Shown piece by piece: positions 42,232 to 51,661 of a DNA stretch of 64,000 bases. The stretch is from Trichomonas vaginalis G3. Taxonomy: Eukaryota; Parabasalia; Trichomonadida; Trichomonadidae. The translations under genes were made by a program, and so were the position numbers. The notes below the pieces were generated by a model. That model was not told the DNA's origin, did no database searches, and was given only the letters and a program-made list of their open reading frames with translations. The stretch lies in NCBI RefSeq assembly GCF_026262505.1, contig NW_026529214.1:1-64000 (forward strand), written 5' to 3'. Each line of letters opens with the position of its first letter. Within the stretch, counting starts at the first letter, position 1.

Positions 42232-42263
42232 TTAATCATTTATTATGATTTAAAAATAAATAT

Positions 42264-42974
42264 TTAATCCGTTATCTCATCACCTATTTTTTCTATTTGA
42301 AATTGCCATAATATTTCATTCATGAATTCTAAATCACAATCAAATAGGTCAGTTACTCTAAATTTAATATTTGATAAATCTTTTGAATGAAGAATAAATG
42401 AATTCCCGGATAATTGAAACGGATATGATAAAGAAAATGTGTTTAAGTTGATGGATAAAATGTTTTGTATTGATGGGTAAGAGTTAGGGTCTAATGTTTG
42501 ATGTGAAAATCTCATTGGGGTATTAACTTTATCACATTTGATTAAAATGAAATTGGAACCAGTGTCAGAATACAAAACATCCCCAACATCTTTTTCAAAA
42601 TTTAATATTCCCAACAATGAACGAAGATGAGGAGTACAAAATTTAATTTTCAGCGGAAATTTAATAAGGTTATTTATTTCATCAAGTTCAAAAAGTTTAT
42701 CGGGTTTTGATTTAAAATTTTCTTCATACCATACGATAAATGATTCATTTAAATAACTTAAAATCATGTTAATATCCCATTTCGCTATCACATTATTTAT
42801 ATACATATCATACGTTTTTTCATGGTCATCTTTAATAAATGATATATAATCTGAAGGGTCTAAAAGAATGGGATTAAATTTACCACTCACAGAAACGAGA
42901 GTAACATTATAAATTCCGCTAACTGTTAAATTTAATTCACAGTTATTATTCGAAATAATATTGATAATTGACAT
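42264..42974 (-). CDS. Hypothetical protein, 236 aa (lineage 2)
   Basis: Begins MSIINIISNNNCELNLTVSG; strand-rich (IYNVTLVSVSG, SNFILIKCD, FSLSYPFQLSGNSFIL) with an acidic end (EKIGDEITD). The beta-rich composition and its position between the fibre and capsid-like genes suggest a virion surface protein, but I do not recognise a family. Divergent from the open frame at 42990. Confidence 0.5.
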   Translation of the reverse strand: MSIINIISNNNCELNLTVSGIYNVTLVSVSGKFNPILLDPSDYISFIKDDHEKTYDMYINNVIAKWDINMILSYLNESFIVWYEENFKSKPDKLFELDEINNLIKFPLKIKFCTPHLRSLLGILNFEKDVGDVLYSDTGSNFILIKCDKVNTPMRFSHQTLDPNSYPSIQNILSINLNTFSLSYPFQLSGNSFILHSKDLSNIKFRVTDLFDCDLEFMNEILWQFQIEKIGDEITD

Positions 42975-42989
42975 TTTTATTACGATTAA

Positions 42990-43472
42990 AAATATGGTAA
43001 AGCGTTATTTTCCAGTGATAAAAAAACTAGGATAAGATTACCTCAAGAATTCATAAATTCAACGAATAAGAAATTCATTCATGTTATAAATTTTAGTGTT
43101 TTCAGAAAATATGAGTCGATGTCATATTCATCAACAGGTTATATTTCACTTCATTCAAATTTAGTTCAATCAAACCCATATAATGACCATTTCATAAGAT
43201 TTTCAGATGGTATTAAAAATGTAATTGATAGATTAAAATATGAACAGATTGACAATATCGAATTTTTGGAATTTTGGTTTAAATATCCTGATGGAAAAAA
43301 GATTGAAGTTAAAGATAAAGCTGATACTATAACAAAAACAATTACAATGACCGATCCAGATAGTGGGGAACAAAAAGAAATAAAACAAACGATAGAAACT
43401 GGTGAAAGGTCAATTATTATTGATTATGATTCAAAGGATTATTATTCAATAATGTTAATGCTTGAATATTAA
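42990..43472 (+). CDS. Capsid-like N-terminal homologue, short (lineage 2)
   Basis: The frame is open from 42990, but the first ATG is at 43119. The upstream open part reads KYGKALFSSDKK, then IRLPQEFINSTNKKF, which parallels SKYDGLYY and YKLPRDFIEYPASKAL of the lineage 1 capsid-like protein, so the gene probably begins before the ATG. The C-terminal part (SGEQKEIKQTIETGERSIII) is unlike lineage 1. Much shorter than the lineage 1 protein (about 160 codons against 356). Likely a damaged or reduced relative. Confidence 0.4.
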   Translation, partial: KYGKALFSSDKKTRIRLPQEFINSTNKKFIHVINFSVFRKYESMSYSSTGYISLHSNLVQSNPYNDHFIRFSDGIKNVIDRLKYEQIDNIEFLEFWFKYPDGKKIEVKDKADTITKTITMTDPDSGEQKEIKQTIETGERSIIIDYDSKDYYSIMLMLEY

Positions 43473-44114
43473 ATGGCCTTAACAAAGAATTTTTCAAGTG
43501 ATATTTTATATTCATCAACTATTTTATTATAAATATCATTATATGTTAAATGAAGTTCAGTTGTTGTTCCGTTCTTTGATATCTTAATTGTGCTAATATC
43601 CTTTATAGGATTTATTTTTGCAACTGTTCCGCAGCATGAAACCTCATCATCTATGAAAAAATTGAATCTTAACGTCTGAATCTTGAACATCACAAAGAAT
43701 GGCGATAATGTGAATTAATGATTCATAAGGTAAAATAATTAAACCGGATTGATCAATTAAATTTATTATTGAATCATAATTATTAATTATTATATCACGG
43801 TAAATTTTCATTAATTCTGAATTAATGTCTATTTTATATGGCGCATTGCGACTGGAATCGTAGATTCCTGGGTTCTCGATGTTTGATGAAAGAGGCGGGG
43901 GGTATGTTGGATAAGTGGGAATTTCAACGGGTTCTTTACCAGGTTCAGATAAAATGATTGGGTCTCCATCTTCTTTATTTTGCTCCTCCTCCTTTTTCGG
44001 TAAGTCACGAGTTAATAAATTTGGTTGAGTTGCTGACCTTGTTAATTCAGGACTAACATTAACTTTAACATTTTGAATAATTCGTGATTTATCATCATTT
44101 ACGTTTATAACCAA
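43469..44114 (-). pseudogene. YPPPL/CCG family protein gene, broken (lineage 2)
   Basis: Two adjacent pieces together cover a relative of the lineage 1 193-aa protein: a low-complexity head ending TYPPPLS, a helix (ELMKIYRDIIINNY), a SCCG motif and the final helix (YNDIYNKIVDEYKISLEKFF). Broken at about one place. Confidence 0.65.
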
Positions 44115-44252
44115 CCGTAATCTCTGCTTTTGCGTTAGTGTTCTTTTGACTAGTGAAACGTCTTCTCATTTATAATCGAATAAAAAAAGAAAAATATATT
44201 TAAAGTTTTATTTAGTTGTTACGGTAATATCCCAAGGTTCATCCTTGTTTGC

Positions 44253-45152
44253 TTATACTTTCTTTGTAACTGCACCAATTATGTTATTGATATTGCTTTG
44301 AGTTTCTTCCAGTCTTATTTTATCATTTACAATATCTTTAATCATTTCATTACATGCATTCTTAAAACCATCTGATTTTTCTAATTTACGTCTATCACTT
44401 TCTTTAATTAAATCAAAGTTATAACCTTGTTGAGAATAAAGTGGTTTCTTTATCAATTCCTTGAACGCTTCTGAAAGTGAAGATGAAGAAATTCTTGCCA
44501 CTTGAATTGGTTTAAATTCTGCTTTCATTGCTTCTTTCTGTTCATTGAACACTGGATCGAATAAAGCAACTTTAAAGAATTTCTTAGCTGGAATTTCAGG
44601 TCTCAAATATGCATATTGACCATCAAACTGATTAACATATCGTGGTAATCCATCCGGTCCCTCTTCAACAGCATTTAATTTTTCATTGAAATAAGAATAT
44701 GGAATAAGATGGTATGAATACATTGGACCATTTTCACCTTCTCCAATGTATTGTTTAACAGCTTTTCCATTTTCATCAAATTGCATAGGATAACATTCAT
44801 TATATGCTTTACGTTTAGGATAATCCGTCATTATTAATTTATACCCATTTATGACTTTAATATTTCCTTGACCATCAGTAACGAAAACTTCATTTATACC
44901 ATCAGGCTTTCCATTTGGTCCTGTAATGTCTGCTTCATGTGCTTCCCAATTTGGTCCATGACGTTTGGCATATGCTTGAGCTTCTGGTAATGTTAAAACG
45001 TTTCTCATTTGTTTAACATCCTTTTGAAGACCGGCAACAATGTGGACTAATTCTTTCATTCCGTCTGGAACTTTCATAGTTCTATTATATGCACCCTTTT
45101 TGTTTGTCCCTTGTTTTAATGGAACCTGTAGAAGATTTGCTATTTCTGTCAT
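44253..45152 (-). CDS. Hypothetical virion-protein candidate, 299 aa (lineage 2)
   Basis: Begins [20 protein letters not shown]; contains [17 protein letters not shown], a Gly/Asn-rich beta segment ([20 protein letters not shown]), a Tyr-rich middle ([12 protein letters not shown]) and a helical C-terminus. It lies directly downstream of the ATPase in the run capsid-ATPase-this gene, so a structural or maturation role is likely. It shows no protease or polymerase motif that I recognise. Looks whole. Confidence 0.55.
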   Translation of the reverse strand: MTEIANLLQVPLKQGTNKKGAYNRTMKVPDGMKELVHIVAGLQKDVKQMRNVLTLPEAQAYAKRHGPNWEAHEADITGPNGKPDGINEVFVTDGQGNIKVINGYKLIMTDYPKRKAYNECYPMQFDENGKAVKQYIGEGENGPMYSYHLIPYSYFNEKLNAVEEGPDGLPRYVNQFDGQYAYLRPEIPAKKFFKVALFDPVFNEQKEAMKAEFKPIQVARISSSSLSEAFKELIKKPLYSQQGYNFDLIKESDRRKLEKSDGFKNACNEMIKDIVNDKIRLEETQSNINNIIGAVTKKV

Positions 45153-45317
45153 GTTTAATTATAAATAAAAAATAAAAATTAATTATAAAAAGTTAATCAA
45201 ATTTAATGGAACCTTTATTTAAATCAACTATTATTTTTCCATGTTCACCTAATTGTTGATATTGTGTGTAAAGTTCATTAATGCTCATTGGTAAATTCAC
45301 TTGATAAAGCATAACGT

Positions 45318-46007
45318 TCAACTGTTGACGACTAAACCACTGAAAATGAAAAGTGTTGATAGATTTGATTTAATGTTTGTGCTTAATGCTTTGAAGTATT
45401 GAACAGCCATGAAGAATGAACACTGAATGTGTCGACATTGAGTTAATAATTGATTAAAATATGATTTCTCATTAGTTATTAGTTTTGATTTCACGGCATC
45501 ATCTAGAAAAATTAGTGAATGCAAAAATTCTCTATCAAAATTTGAAATAGAAAGTGTTTCAAATAATTCATCCCTTTGTTTATTAATAATTTTATCCTCT
45601 AATCCTTGCTTCTTGATTGTATTATATAATTCTTTATACATTAAAAAGTTTTTTAAATAATCTTCTGCTTCTTCTTGTGATAAATAAATAATTGGAATTT
45701 TGATTAAATGCTTTAAAGATTCAAATGTATCATCTGAAGGTGAACCTGAACGGTTGATATAAATTAACACATGTGAATGGGGTGAAGTGTTAGCAATAAT
45801 GATAATTTGTTTTAATATCGTTAATGTTTTACCTTTATTCTGTTTACCAATTGCTGCAGTGATTGAATTTAAGTAACATTCAGAATATGGAATTTTCATT
45901 AATTTTTCCTTAGATAGAGCATTTCTATTATCACTCAATGCTTCATTAATCATATCATCTATGTAGGTATTATATACATCTGTTAATTCTTCAGAATTGA
46001 AATCCAT
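45318..46007 (-). pseudogene. FtsK/HerA-type packaging ATPase, lineage 2 (probably damaged)
   Basis: Walker A GKQNKGKT at 54-61 and Walker B SLIFLDDA at 164-171, followed by QCRHIQCSFFMAVQYFKAL, matching KVRHYNYTVVIMCQTWRHI of lineage 1. The 229-aa frame is shorter than the 299-aa lineage 1 enzyme, and the 3' end appears damaged. Lies 24 bp downstream of the major capsid gene on the same strand. Confidence 0.7.
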
Positions 46008-46031
46008 TTAATCAAAAATAAATTTATAATT

Positions 46032-47672
46032 TTAAACATTTCTATTCATCAATATTTCATCATATGAACTTCTATACTGTGGTGGTGTACCTGTTGGATG
46101 ATATTTCAAACCTTCATCCGGTGTCCATGTCCAATACGTAGTCCTAGTAAACCAAACCTGAGGAGGATTTGTCACTTTTGAACAGTAAGTGTCATTTTCA
46201 CCCTGAATGATTGGATAAGCTTTCACTTGTACTGTAACTTGTGAGTTGAAAGTTTCTAATCCATCAAAGAATATACCCGCTCCATCACGTTGAACTGGAA
46301 TAGTGCATAAGAATGAAGTTTGGTCTTTCCATGTTCTAGCTAATGGCGTGCCATTATCATCATTCAGTGGTCTAGTTAATGAGTCCTCGTATTCTTCTGT
46401 GCATTCATTCACTCCATCTAAATCAGAAGCTTGAAGCATACGTGTAAAGAATATGTCGCCCACTGTGGTCATCGCTTGATCGGGGAAGTTTCTGGAATCT
46501 ATAGTGACCTGAAGACCTCGAAGCATTGGATTTTCTAAAACTGTTCTTTGCATTGCATTCTTCGGAAATGTTAACACAACATCTGTAACATTATGAAGAG
46601 CGTATGAGAAATCTGAGCTAATACCTTCAGGAGTGATGCAACCTCCATTTAGTGAACGAACGTCAATATGTTGAGCTGGAATCATGAATGGATCTTCCTT
46701 ACTAAATAAACGTGGTATTGCTTTAACTGATTCTTCAATTAAACCGTATCCTGGTGTAATGCATTTATCCTCTAAAACTTCCATCTTTGTGCATGAAATA
46801 GTTACGTCATCAACTGTTGCGTCAGCAGATGTAGCGGCTAAGCTTGTAATTAATTTGGCAGGAAGTCCGATTTGTTGGAATTTGCGATCATATTTATAAA
46901 CATGATTCATAATCTTTTCATAATTTTCATCAGTTATCTTTTCATAAACGTAATTTTGTAAATCAGCAACTCTTAACGGGTCAACCTGACAAAATACTAA
47001 AGTATCCCTGAAAACATAATATTTAAGAATGATTTCACCAAATGATTTAGGATAATCATCGAACGCCTGAAATGCTAACAAATCATTTACCGGAATAATC
47101 ATATCAAAAGTGATATCAACTTCTTCATTTGCTCTCTTGAAAACTTCTGAAGGGTCAATATATTTACCACATACTGAGTTATCATATTTTTGAACATTAT
47201 TATATAACGAATGAACAAACTTTTTAACTTTCCTTTCTGATTTTGGTTTATATGTTGCAAATGCGAAAGATTCACGGGCACAATCCATCTGAAGATAACC
47301 AGCATCACCTCTTTCGGTTTCTACTTCTAATTGTTTAAAGCTTTGATTTGATGATTTGTAACCAACGAATAAACGCATGCATTTAAAAGCGGCATCACAT
47401 GTGAAAGCTTTATTTGAAACTAGAGTTGCTTTAACTTTGCGTTTAATATATGTGTCACCTAATTGGTTCACATCATGAGCTGGATTTGTAATTCTTAAAT
47501 GAGTTTGTTTATCATCAAAATATGGAGCATCAGAGTCATAGCATGAACTTTCAAGTTCTCTATAATATCTTCTACCGTCATTCTTTGCGAATATTTCATT
47601 TATCTTTTCGAATGAATGAAACACATTTCCATTAATCGGTTTAGTGTTTGGCACTAAATAGTTAGTCGTCAT
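46032..47672 (-). CDS. Probable major capsid protein, 546 aa (lineage 2)
   Basis: Begins MTTNYLVPNTKPINGNVFHS. Its length is typical of double-jelly-roll capsid proteins. The sequence is strand-rich with many aromatic turns (LQMDCARESFAFATYKP, EVDITFDMIIPVNDLLAF, EIILKYYVFRDTLVF, TVQVKAYPIIQGENDTY). It sits at the head of a capsid-ATPase run, the expected Polinton order. No other gene in the window fits a major capsid protein. Identification rests on size, composition and context; a structure prediction would settle it. Looks whole. Confidence 0.6.
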   Translation of the reverse strand: MTTNYLVPNTKPINGNVFHSFEKINEIFAKNDGRRYYRELESSCYDSDAPYFDDKQTHLRITNPAHDVNQLGDTYIKRKVKATLVSNKAFTCDAAFKCMRLFVGYKSSNQSFKQLEVETERGDAGYLQMDCARESFAFATYKPKSERKVKKFVHSLYNNVQKYDNSVCGKYIDPSEVFKRANEEVDITFDMIIPVNDLLAFQAFDDYPKSFGEIILKYYVFRDTLVFCQVDPLRVADLQNYVYEKITDENYEKIMNHVYKYDRKFQQIGLPAKLITSLAATSADATVDDVTISCTKMEVLEDKCITPGYGLIEESVKAIPRLFSKEDPFMIPAQHIDVRSLNGGCITPEGISSDFSYALHNVTDVVLTFPKNAMQRTVLENPMLRGLQVTIDSRNFPDQAMTTVGDIFFTRMLQASDLDGVNECTEEYEDSLTRPLNDDNGTPLARTWKDQTSFLCTIPVQRDGAGIFFDGLETFNSQVTVQVKAYPIIQGENDTYCSKVTNPPQVWFTRTTYWTWTPDEGLKYHPTGTPPQYRSSYDEILMNRNV

Positions 47673-47741
47673 TTATTAATAAATAAAAAATCAAAATTAA
47701 AAGATGAAAATGAATTTTTAATTTTAATGAAATAATCAACT

Positions 47742-47947
47742 ATGGCTGCAGGTATATTTTAAACTGTGGATAGTAAAAGAGGAGCGCATAAGTTTGGGAA
47801 CAATGAAGAAGGGAGCAAATGGATATTTAAAAATAAAGAAGCAATTAGTGACGTTGCTGAATCAATAACACAAAAGCTGCCCCAATAAGAGAAATATTAA
47901 ATAAAGGAGAAAAAGTTTATCAAAGACTTCAACCGATACTAAGATAA
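47742..47947 (+). pseudogene. Small coding remnant (lineage 2)
   Basis: Short coding-like pieces (KFGNNEEGSKWIFKNKEA, PIREILNKGEKVYQ) after an ATG at 47742, not in one frame. A broken small gene of unknown family, opposite the Gly-rich gene. Confidence 0.3.
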
Positions 47948-47965
47948 AAATAATTTATTTTTCCA

Positions 47966-48201
47966 CTATCTACCTCCTATTTTATTAAGTATTCCTTCAG
48001 CAATTCCACCAACTGCGTTACCCGCTTGTGCTCCCATCGCCGGATTACCTGCTTTAGTACCTAATACCCCACCTATGATAGTTCCTGCCGTTTTCGCTAC
48101 TGGTGCCAAAAAGTTTGCAACAGGTTTAATAATCTTTTTATAAACCCAACCCGCAGCTTTCTTAATTCCATCCCATAATTTTTAAAGAATCCTGCCGCCA
48201 T
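47966..48201 (-). pseudogene. Gly/Ala-rich hydrophobic protein gene, broken (lineage 2)
   Basis: Encodes a hydrophobic Gly/Ala-rich segment (GTIIGGVLGTKAGNPAMGAQ) after an amphipathic stretch (WVYKKIIKPVANFLAPVAK). Same character as the lineage 1 Gly-rich 135-aa protein, so possibly its counterpart. Broken near one end. Confidence 0.45.
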
Positions 48202-48267
48202 TTCTGATTTAATATTAATTAAAAAATATATTTCATCACTTATATTCTAATTTTTATTTAATGATAA

Positions 48268-48572
48268 ATGAAACCAATTTTAAAAATAAATGAAACAGGG
48301 GAGGAAGAAATAAATGAAAATGTTCAACAAAAAATAAATGTTGTTAAACCAATTACTGAAATAAAAATTTTTTCATCTGTTGAAGAATTTAATGACTATT
48401 ATGCTAATAATAAAAAATTATTTGAAGAATTGACAACGTGTAAATTGAATAAAATGTTTAAAGTTGATGGATTCAAAATTTCAAAAATAAAAGGGGTGAT
48501 TAGTTTGAAATCTATTCCTCAATCAAGAATCACCTCATTAATGAAAATAGATGATTTAACAAAAAGAATAGA
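48268..48572 (+). pseudogene. Lineage 2 gene interrupted by insertion of copy C
   Basis: Begins MKPILKINETGEEEINENV and contains FSSVEEFNDYY and KVDGFKISKIKGVISLK. The frame runs straight into the lineage 1 terminus at 48573, so the 3' part was displaced by the insertion. The C-terminal pattern (DGFKISKIKG...LMKIDDLTKRIE) weakly recalls the lineage 1 78-aa protein ([10 protein letters not shown]...[13 protein letters not shown]), which may be a distant relative. Confidence 0.55.
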
Positions 48573-48725
48573 AGTACAGTATACATTGTGCGTCGCCTGT
48601 AGCCTACAGCTACAGGCACCGACACAATGAAAAAAGTGACAGAAAACTGACACCATACGGGCGCGCATATGTACGCATATATGTGTAAAAATAAACGTTC
48701 ATATGTAAACTAACCTTTATTCACT
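48573..48725 (+). repeat. Terminal region of copy C
   Basis: Starts AGTACAGTATACATTGTGCG. A hairpin at 48596-48616 has a perfect 7-bp stem, CCTGTAG/CTACAGG, around CCTACAG. Then GTGACAGAAAACTGACACC and a stretch of CATATG-type short palindromes. Confidence 0.85.
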
Positions 48726-48920
48726 AGCAGGGGCTGATAAATCATAATCGTCGAGAAGTACGATAGGTGGTCCCACAGGTTTAATCTGTATGGAGAGGCA
48801 AACGTGACGTAAGAAGCATAACACTGGTTTCTCAGTATATTTAATAGACTCTGCTGTTGGCTTAACTGTAAGCTTATAAAAGAAGCAGATCACGGAGGCA
48901 AAGAAACGCTTACATCAACT
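48717..48920 (-). pseudogene. Subterminal coding-like fragment (copy C)
   Basis: Open for about 65 codons on the minus strand without a visible ATG; includes KLTVKPTAESIKYTEKP and PVGPPIVLLDDYDLS. The frame runs into the terminal region. May be the end of a damaged gene. Confidence 0.3.
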
Positions 48921-49132
48921 CCTTGATGAACAATAAGCTTACTTAAGACTAAACAATTAATTATACTAACTTTTATACTTTTTCTCTTTTCCTAAGTTGA
49001 TCGTGATCACAAAGATCGTGATCTGAGTGACAATGAACTATAAGTTATATGAGGATATATGTGAGTAATGTGAGTATAAAAAAAGAGTTATAGTAGTAAA
49101 ATTAGGTGTTTATTCGTGGTTTAGAGGAGGGA
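48921..49132. other. Non-coding subterminal stretch of copy C
   Basis: No gene seen. Contains a direct repeat of GATCGTGATC at 48999-49008 and 49014-49023, giving four GATC sites within 25 bp. Confidence 0.4.
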
Positions 49133-49618
49133 TCAGAAGTCAGTGGCTAAGTTCCTTATGGCGCGCTTTAATTCATGGTAGGATGTGTCAGCCTTAAGGA
49201 ACCTTTCATGCCAGCTGTCTGACTCATGTCCCACACGGTTGAGACGAGATCGAAGATCGCAGATCTCGTTGGCATAAGAGTCAACTTTATACTCAAGCTG
49301 GCTGATGTAGAGCTCTTTACCTTTCGCTTCCTCTACTTTTTCAGCCAGCTTGAGCTTTAGTTCCTCGAGAGCTACGTTTGACTCCTCCAGCTGCTTCAAA
49401 TACTTGTGGCTGGTCTTGATTAAACGTAGCTCTCGAGGAGTAGCTCGTGGACCCGTTTTCTTTGCCGTTTGCTTGTGATCGAGATCTGGGATCTTGATCT
49501 CGGTCTTCGGACTCTCGCCACCCATCAATATTTCCTCGTCGCCAGAGGACTGTTCTTCAGTCACCTCTGGCTTCTGGATGGCAAGAGCCTTAGCAGGAGC
49601 TGTGTTGTTCGCTTCCAT
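49133..49618 (-). CDS. Coiled-coil protein, 161 aa (copy C)
   Basis: Begins MEANNTAPAKALAIQKPE. An acidic/Ser N-terminus (TEEQSSGDEEIL) and a basic stretch (KTGPRATPRELRLIKTSHK) are followed by a continuous coiled coil from about 70 to 135 (LEESNVALEELKLKLAEKVEEAKGK) and a helical end. It is the terminal-most gene of the element. Not recognisable as a complete gene in copies A and B. Function unknown; possibly a terminus- or DNA-associated protein. Confidence 0.55.
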   Translation of the reverse strand: MEANNTAPAKALAIQKPEVTEEQSSGDEEILMGGESPKTEIKIPDLDHKQTAKKTGPRATPRELRLIKTSHKYLKQLEESNVALEELKLKLAEKVEEAKGKELYISQLEYKVDSYANEICDLRSRLNRVGHESDSWHERFLKADTSYHELKRAIRNLATDF

Positions 49619-49632
49619 TAAAAAATGTAAAC

Positions 49633-49662
49633 TTTACGTGTCAAAATTTTTTGACACGTAAA
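49633..49662. terminator. Perfect 14-bp hairpin between two genes
   Basis: TTTACGTGTCAAAA and its exact complement TTTTGACACGTAAA are separated by two T. It directly follows the stop of the capsid-like gene and lies 14 bp upstream of the next ATG on the same strand. It could shape transcript 3' ends, or be a binding site for a dimeric protein. Imperfect versions occur at the same place in copies A (14631-14660) and B. Confidence 0.5.
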
Positions 49663-50733
49663 CTATTTATGTTGAGATTGAGTACCAGCCATTAATATAA
49701 GTTCAACCATTATATTAGAGTCTTTAGGAATTTCATATGGTTCTTTTACATAATATTCCTTTTTTTGACCATCAGTTGATTCTTCAACTCTTTTGAATGA
49801 AAAGCGCTTATAAAACTCAAACACGAGTGCATCTTTATAACCAGTGATATCGTAAAATTTTGGTGGCACAAGCTGTTCATTCACATTACATATAAATTGT
49901 TTGTTATCATGAGCAATATTACTCAACGTTACTAAAGGCTCAAGGAGAGGATTTATTCTTATCTGATAACCGACAAATTTATATGTTGGTTTGCCCTTTC
50001 GCTCAAGGATAAACCTGATATTCGCTATAGTTATGAAAAGCTCATCAAAGTACTTATATGTTTTTTTATCTTTATCATTTTCGTCAGTGAAATCTGCTAT
50101 GGTAAAACTATAATATACATGCATTCGCGAGATATATTTTTTTTCCCATAAGTCTAAAAATTTTGCTTTCGATGGAATTACTTTTTGCGTGAATGTTCTA
50201 CCATGGTCATCTTCCCAAACAAGCTCTGGTTTTCTTGATGTTGTGTCTGTTTCAGTGGTTTCTAATAACGCAGTGATGAAATCCAACACATCTCCTAGGG
50301 ACATGTCATATTTATAATTCAAGGCATTTTTTTCTATACTACTGTATGAAGGTAATGTTATGATTGGTGATGTACCTTTTCTTAATACATTCAATTTATT
50401 TTCATTTGAATCATAGTAACAATCAACAAATTCTCTACTTGCCTCAGTCATTTTTTCCATAAGACCTTCATTCAACTCCTGTGTAGTCATGTTGGGTTTT
50501 ATGTAATATCTCATGTCAAACCTTTTTTTCACTGATTTTGATGAATCTGTCATTTCTAATGGAATAGCAAGAAACTCAAAGTCTGGATGCTCAAGACTTA
50601 TCTTTCTTATCTCAAGAGCTTTTGACGCAGGATATTCAATGAAGTCTCTCGGTAATTTATATGAGACTGTATTACCACTTATCGTGCCATCATTCATAAC
50701 ATGTTCATAGTATAATCCATCATATTTAGACAT
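49663..50733 (-). CDS. Capsid-like (penton-type) protein candidate, 356 aa (copy C)
   Basis: The fullest version of the protein described for copy A: LPRDFIEY near the N-terminus, beta-rich body, and C-terminus YEIPKDSNIMVELILMAG. I chose the ATG at 50733; the open frame upstream overlaps the divergent ATPase and is shadow. Looks whole. Confidence 0.55.
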   Translation of the reverse strand: MSKYDGLYYEHVMNDGTISGNTVSYKLPRDFIEYPASKALEIRKISLEHPDFEFLAIPLEMTDSSKSVKKRFDMRYYIKPNMTTQELNEGLMEKMTEASREFVDCYYDSNENKLNVLRKGTSPIITLPSYSSIEKNALNYKYDMSLGDVLDFITALLETTETDTTSRKPELVWEDDHGRTFTQKVIPSKAKFLDLWEKKYISRMHVYYSFTIADFTDENDKDKKTYKYFDELFITIANIRFILERKGKPTYKFVGYQIRINPLLEPLVTLSNIAHDNKQFICNVNEQLVPPKFYDITGYKDALVFEFYKRFSFKRVEESTDGQKKEYYVKEPYEIPKDSNIMVELILMAGTQSQHK

Positions 50734-50751
50734 TTTATATGTAACTAAAAG

Positions 50752-51651
50752 ATGGAGAAAGTTATTAATCAAGTAGATAAGATTCTTCATGATGGAGCAC
50801 GTAAGAATAGTAAAGAACTAAACAATGCACTCATTATGCCATTTTCTGATGATTATCCATTTTGTACTAATGGTGTTTATTTCTACTGCGGTAAGATGGG
50901 TTCAGGTAAGACATATGGTGTTATTCGTCATATAATGATAACAGACCGCTTCACTAATACTCCATATTATGACTCAATAGTTATCTCAGCAACATCAGGA
51001 ACAATGGATAAAACAGCGAAGACATTTATGAGTCAAGTTAAAGCACCAGTACTGAAAAAGGATGATAAAGAACTTATGCCTTATTTAATGAAGAACGTTA
51101 AGATGAAAGCAAAGTATTACGCTATTGTTGAGTTCGTTCAAAGTAAGTTCGAAAAAATTTCAGAGGAGATGGAACACATCTTAACAAAGCATCAACTAAG
51201 GAAACCTGATGGAAAGTTTGAGTATAAGAAGATTGCAATATATGTTGTAAAGAAGTTGAACAAATATCCTTTCACAAAGTATCCCAGTAATTCTCTATTA
51301 GTGTTAGACGATTATGGTGGTCATGACTTATTGAATGACCCACGTTCACCATTAGCGAACTTCATCACTAAGGTCAGACATTATAACTATACTGTTGTCA
51401 TCATGTGTCAAACATGGAGACATATATGTTTAAACATTAAGAGACTATGCACTGACTTCGTTATCTTTCAAGGTTATTCTATGAGAGACTTTCAGTCAAT
51501 GATTGAACAGTCAGGAGCAACAGAAGATTGGGAAGAGTTATGGAACAAATACAAAGAGCTACCAACACCTCGTTCATATATGGAAGTTCATATAGTTGCA
51601 GGAAAGACGGACTTTAAAGAAGTTAAGCAACAAAAGATGACATTATTTTAA
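50752..51651 (+). CDS. FtsK/HerA-type packaging ATPase (copy C)
   Basis: A 299-aa frame identical in motifs to copies A and B (GKMGSGKT, SLLVLDDYGG). Starts 18 bp from the divergent capsid-like gene, too little room for separate promoters outside coding sequence. Looks whole. Confidence 0.85.
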   Translation: MEKVINQVDKILHDGARKNSKELNNALIMPFSDDYPFCTNGVYFYCGKMGSGKTYGVIRHIMITDRFTNTPYYDSIVISATSGTMDKTAKTFMSQVKAPVLKKDDKELMPYLMKNVKMKAKYYAIVEFVQSKFEKISEEMEHILTKHQLRKPDGKFEYKKIAIYVVKKLNKYPFTKYPSNSLLVLDDYGGHDLLNDPRSPLANFITKVRHYNYTVVIMCQTWRHICLNIKRLCTDFVIFQGYSMRDFQSMIEQSGATEDWEELWNKYKELPTPRSYMEVHIVAGKTDFKEVKQQKMTLF

Positions 51652-51661
51652 GAAGAAATAA

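Larger units (their letters stand above)
41611..48572. mobile_element. Polinton/Maverick fragment, lineage 2
   Basis: More AT-rich and strongly diverged from lineage 1 at DNA level, but with related proteins: packaging ATPase, YPPPL/CCG protein, fibre shaft, capsid-like N-terminus. It also carries a probable double-jelly-roll major capsid protein. The left edge meets the error-dense stretch. The right edge is interrupted by copy C, so the rest of lineage 2 may lie beyond 64 kb. Broken, with about five damaged genes; the major capsid gene looks whole. Confidence 0.85.
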
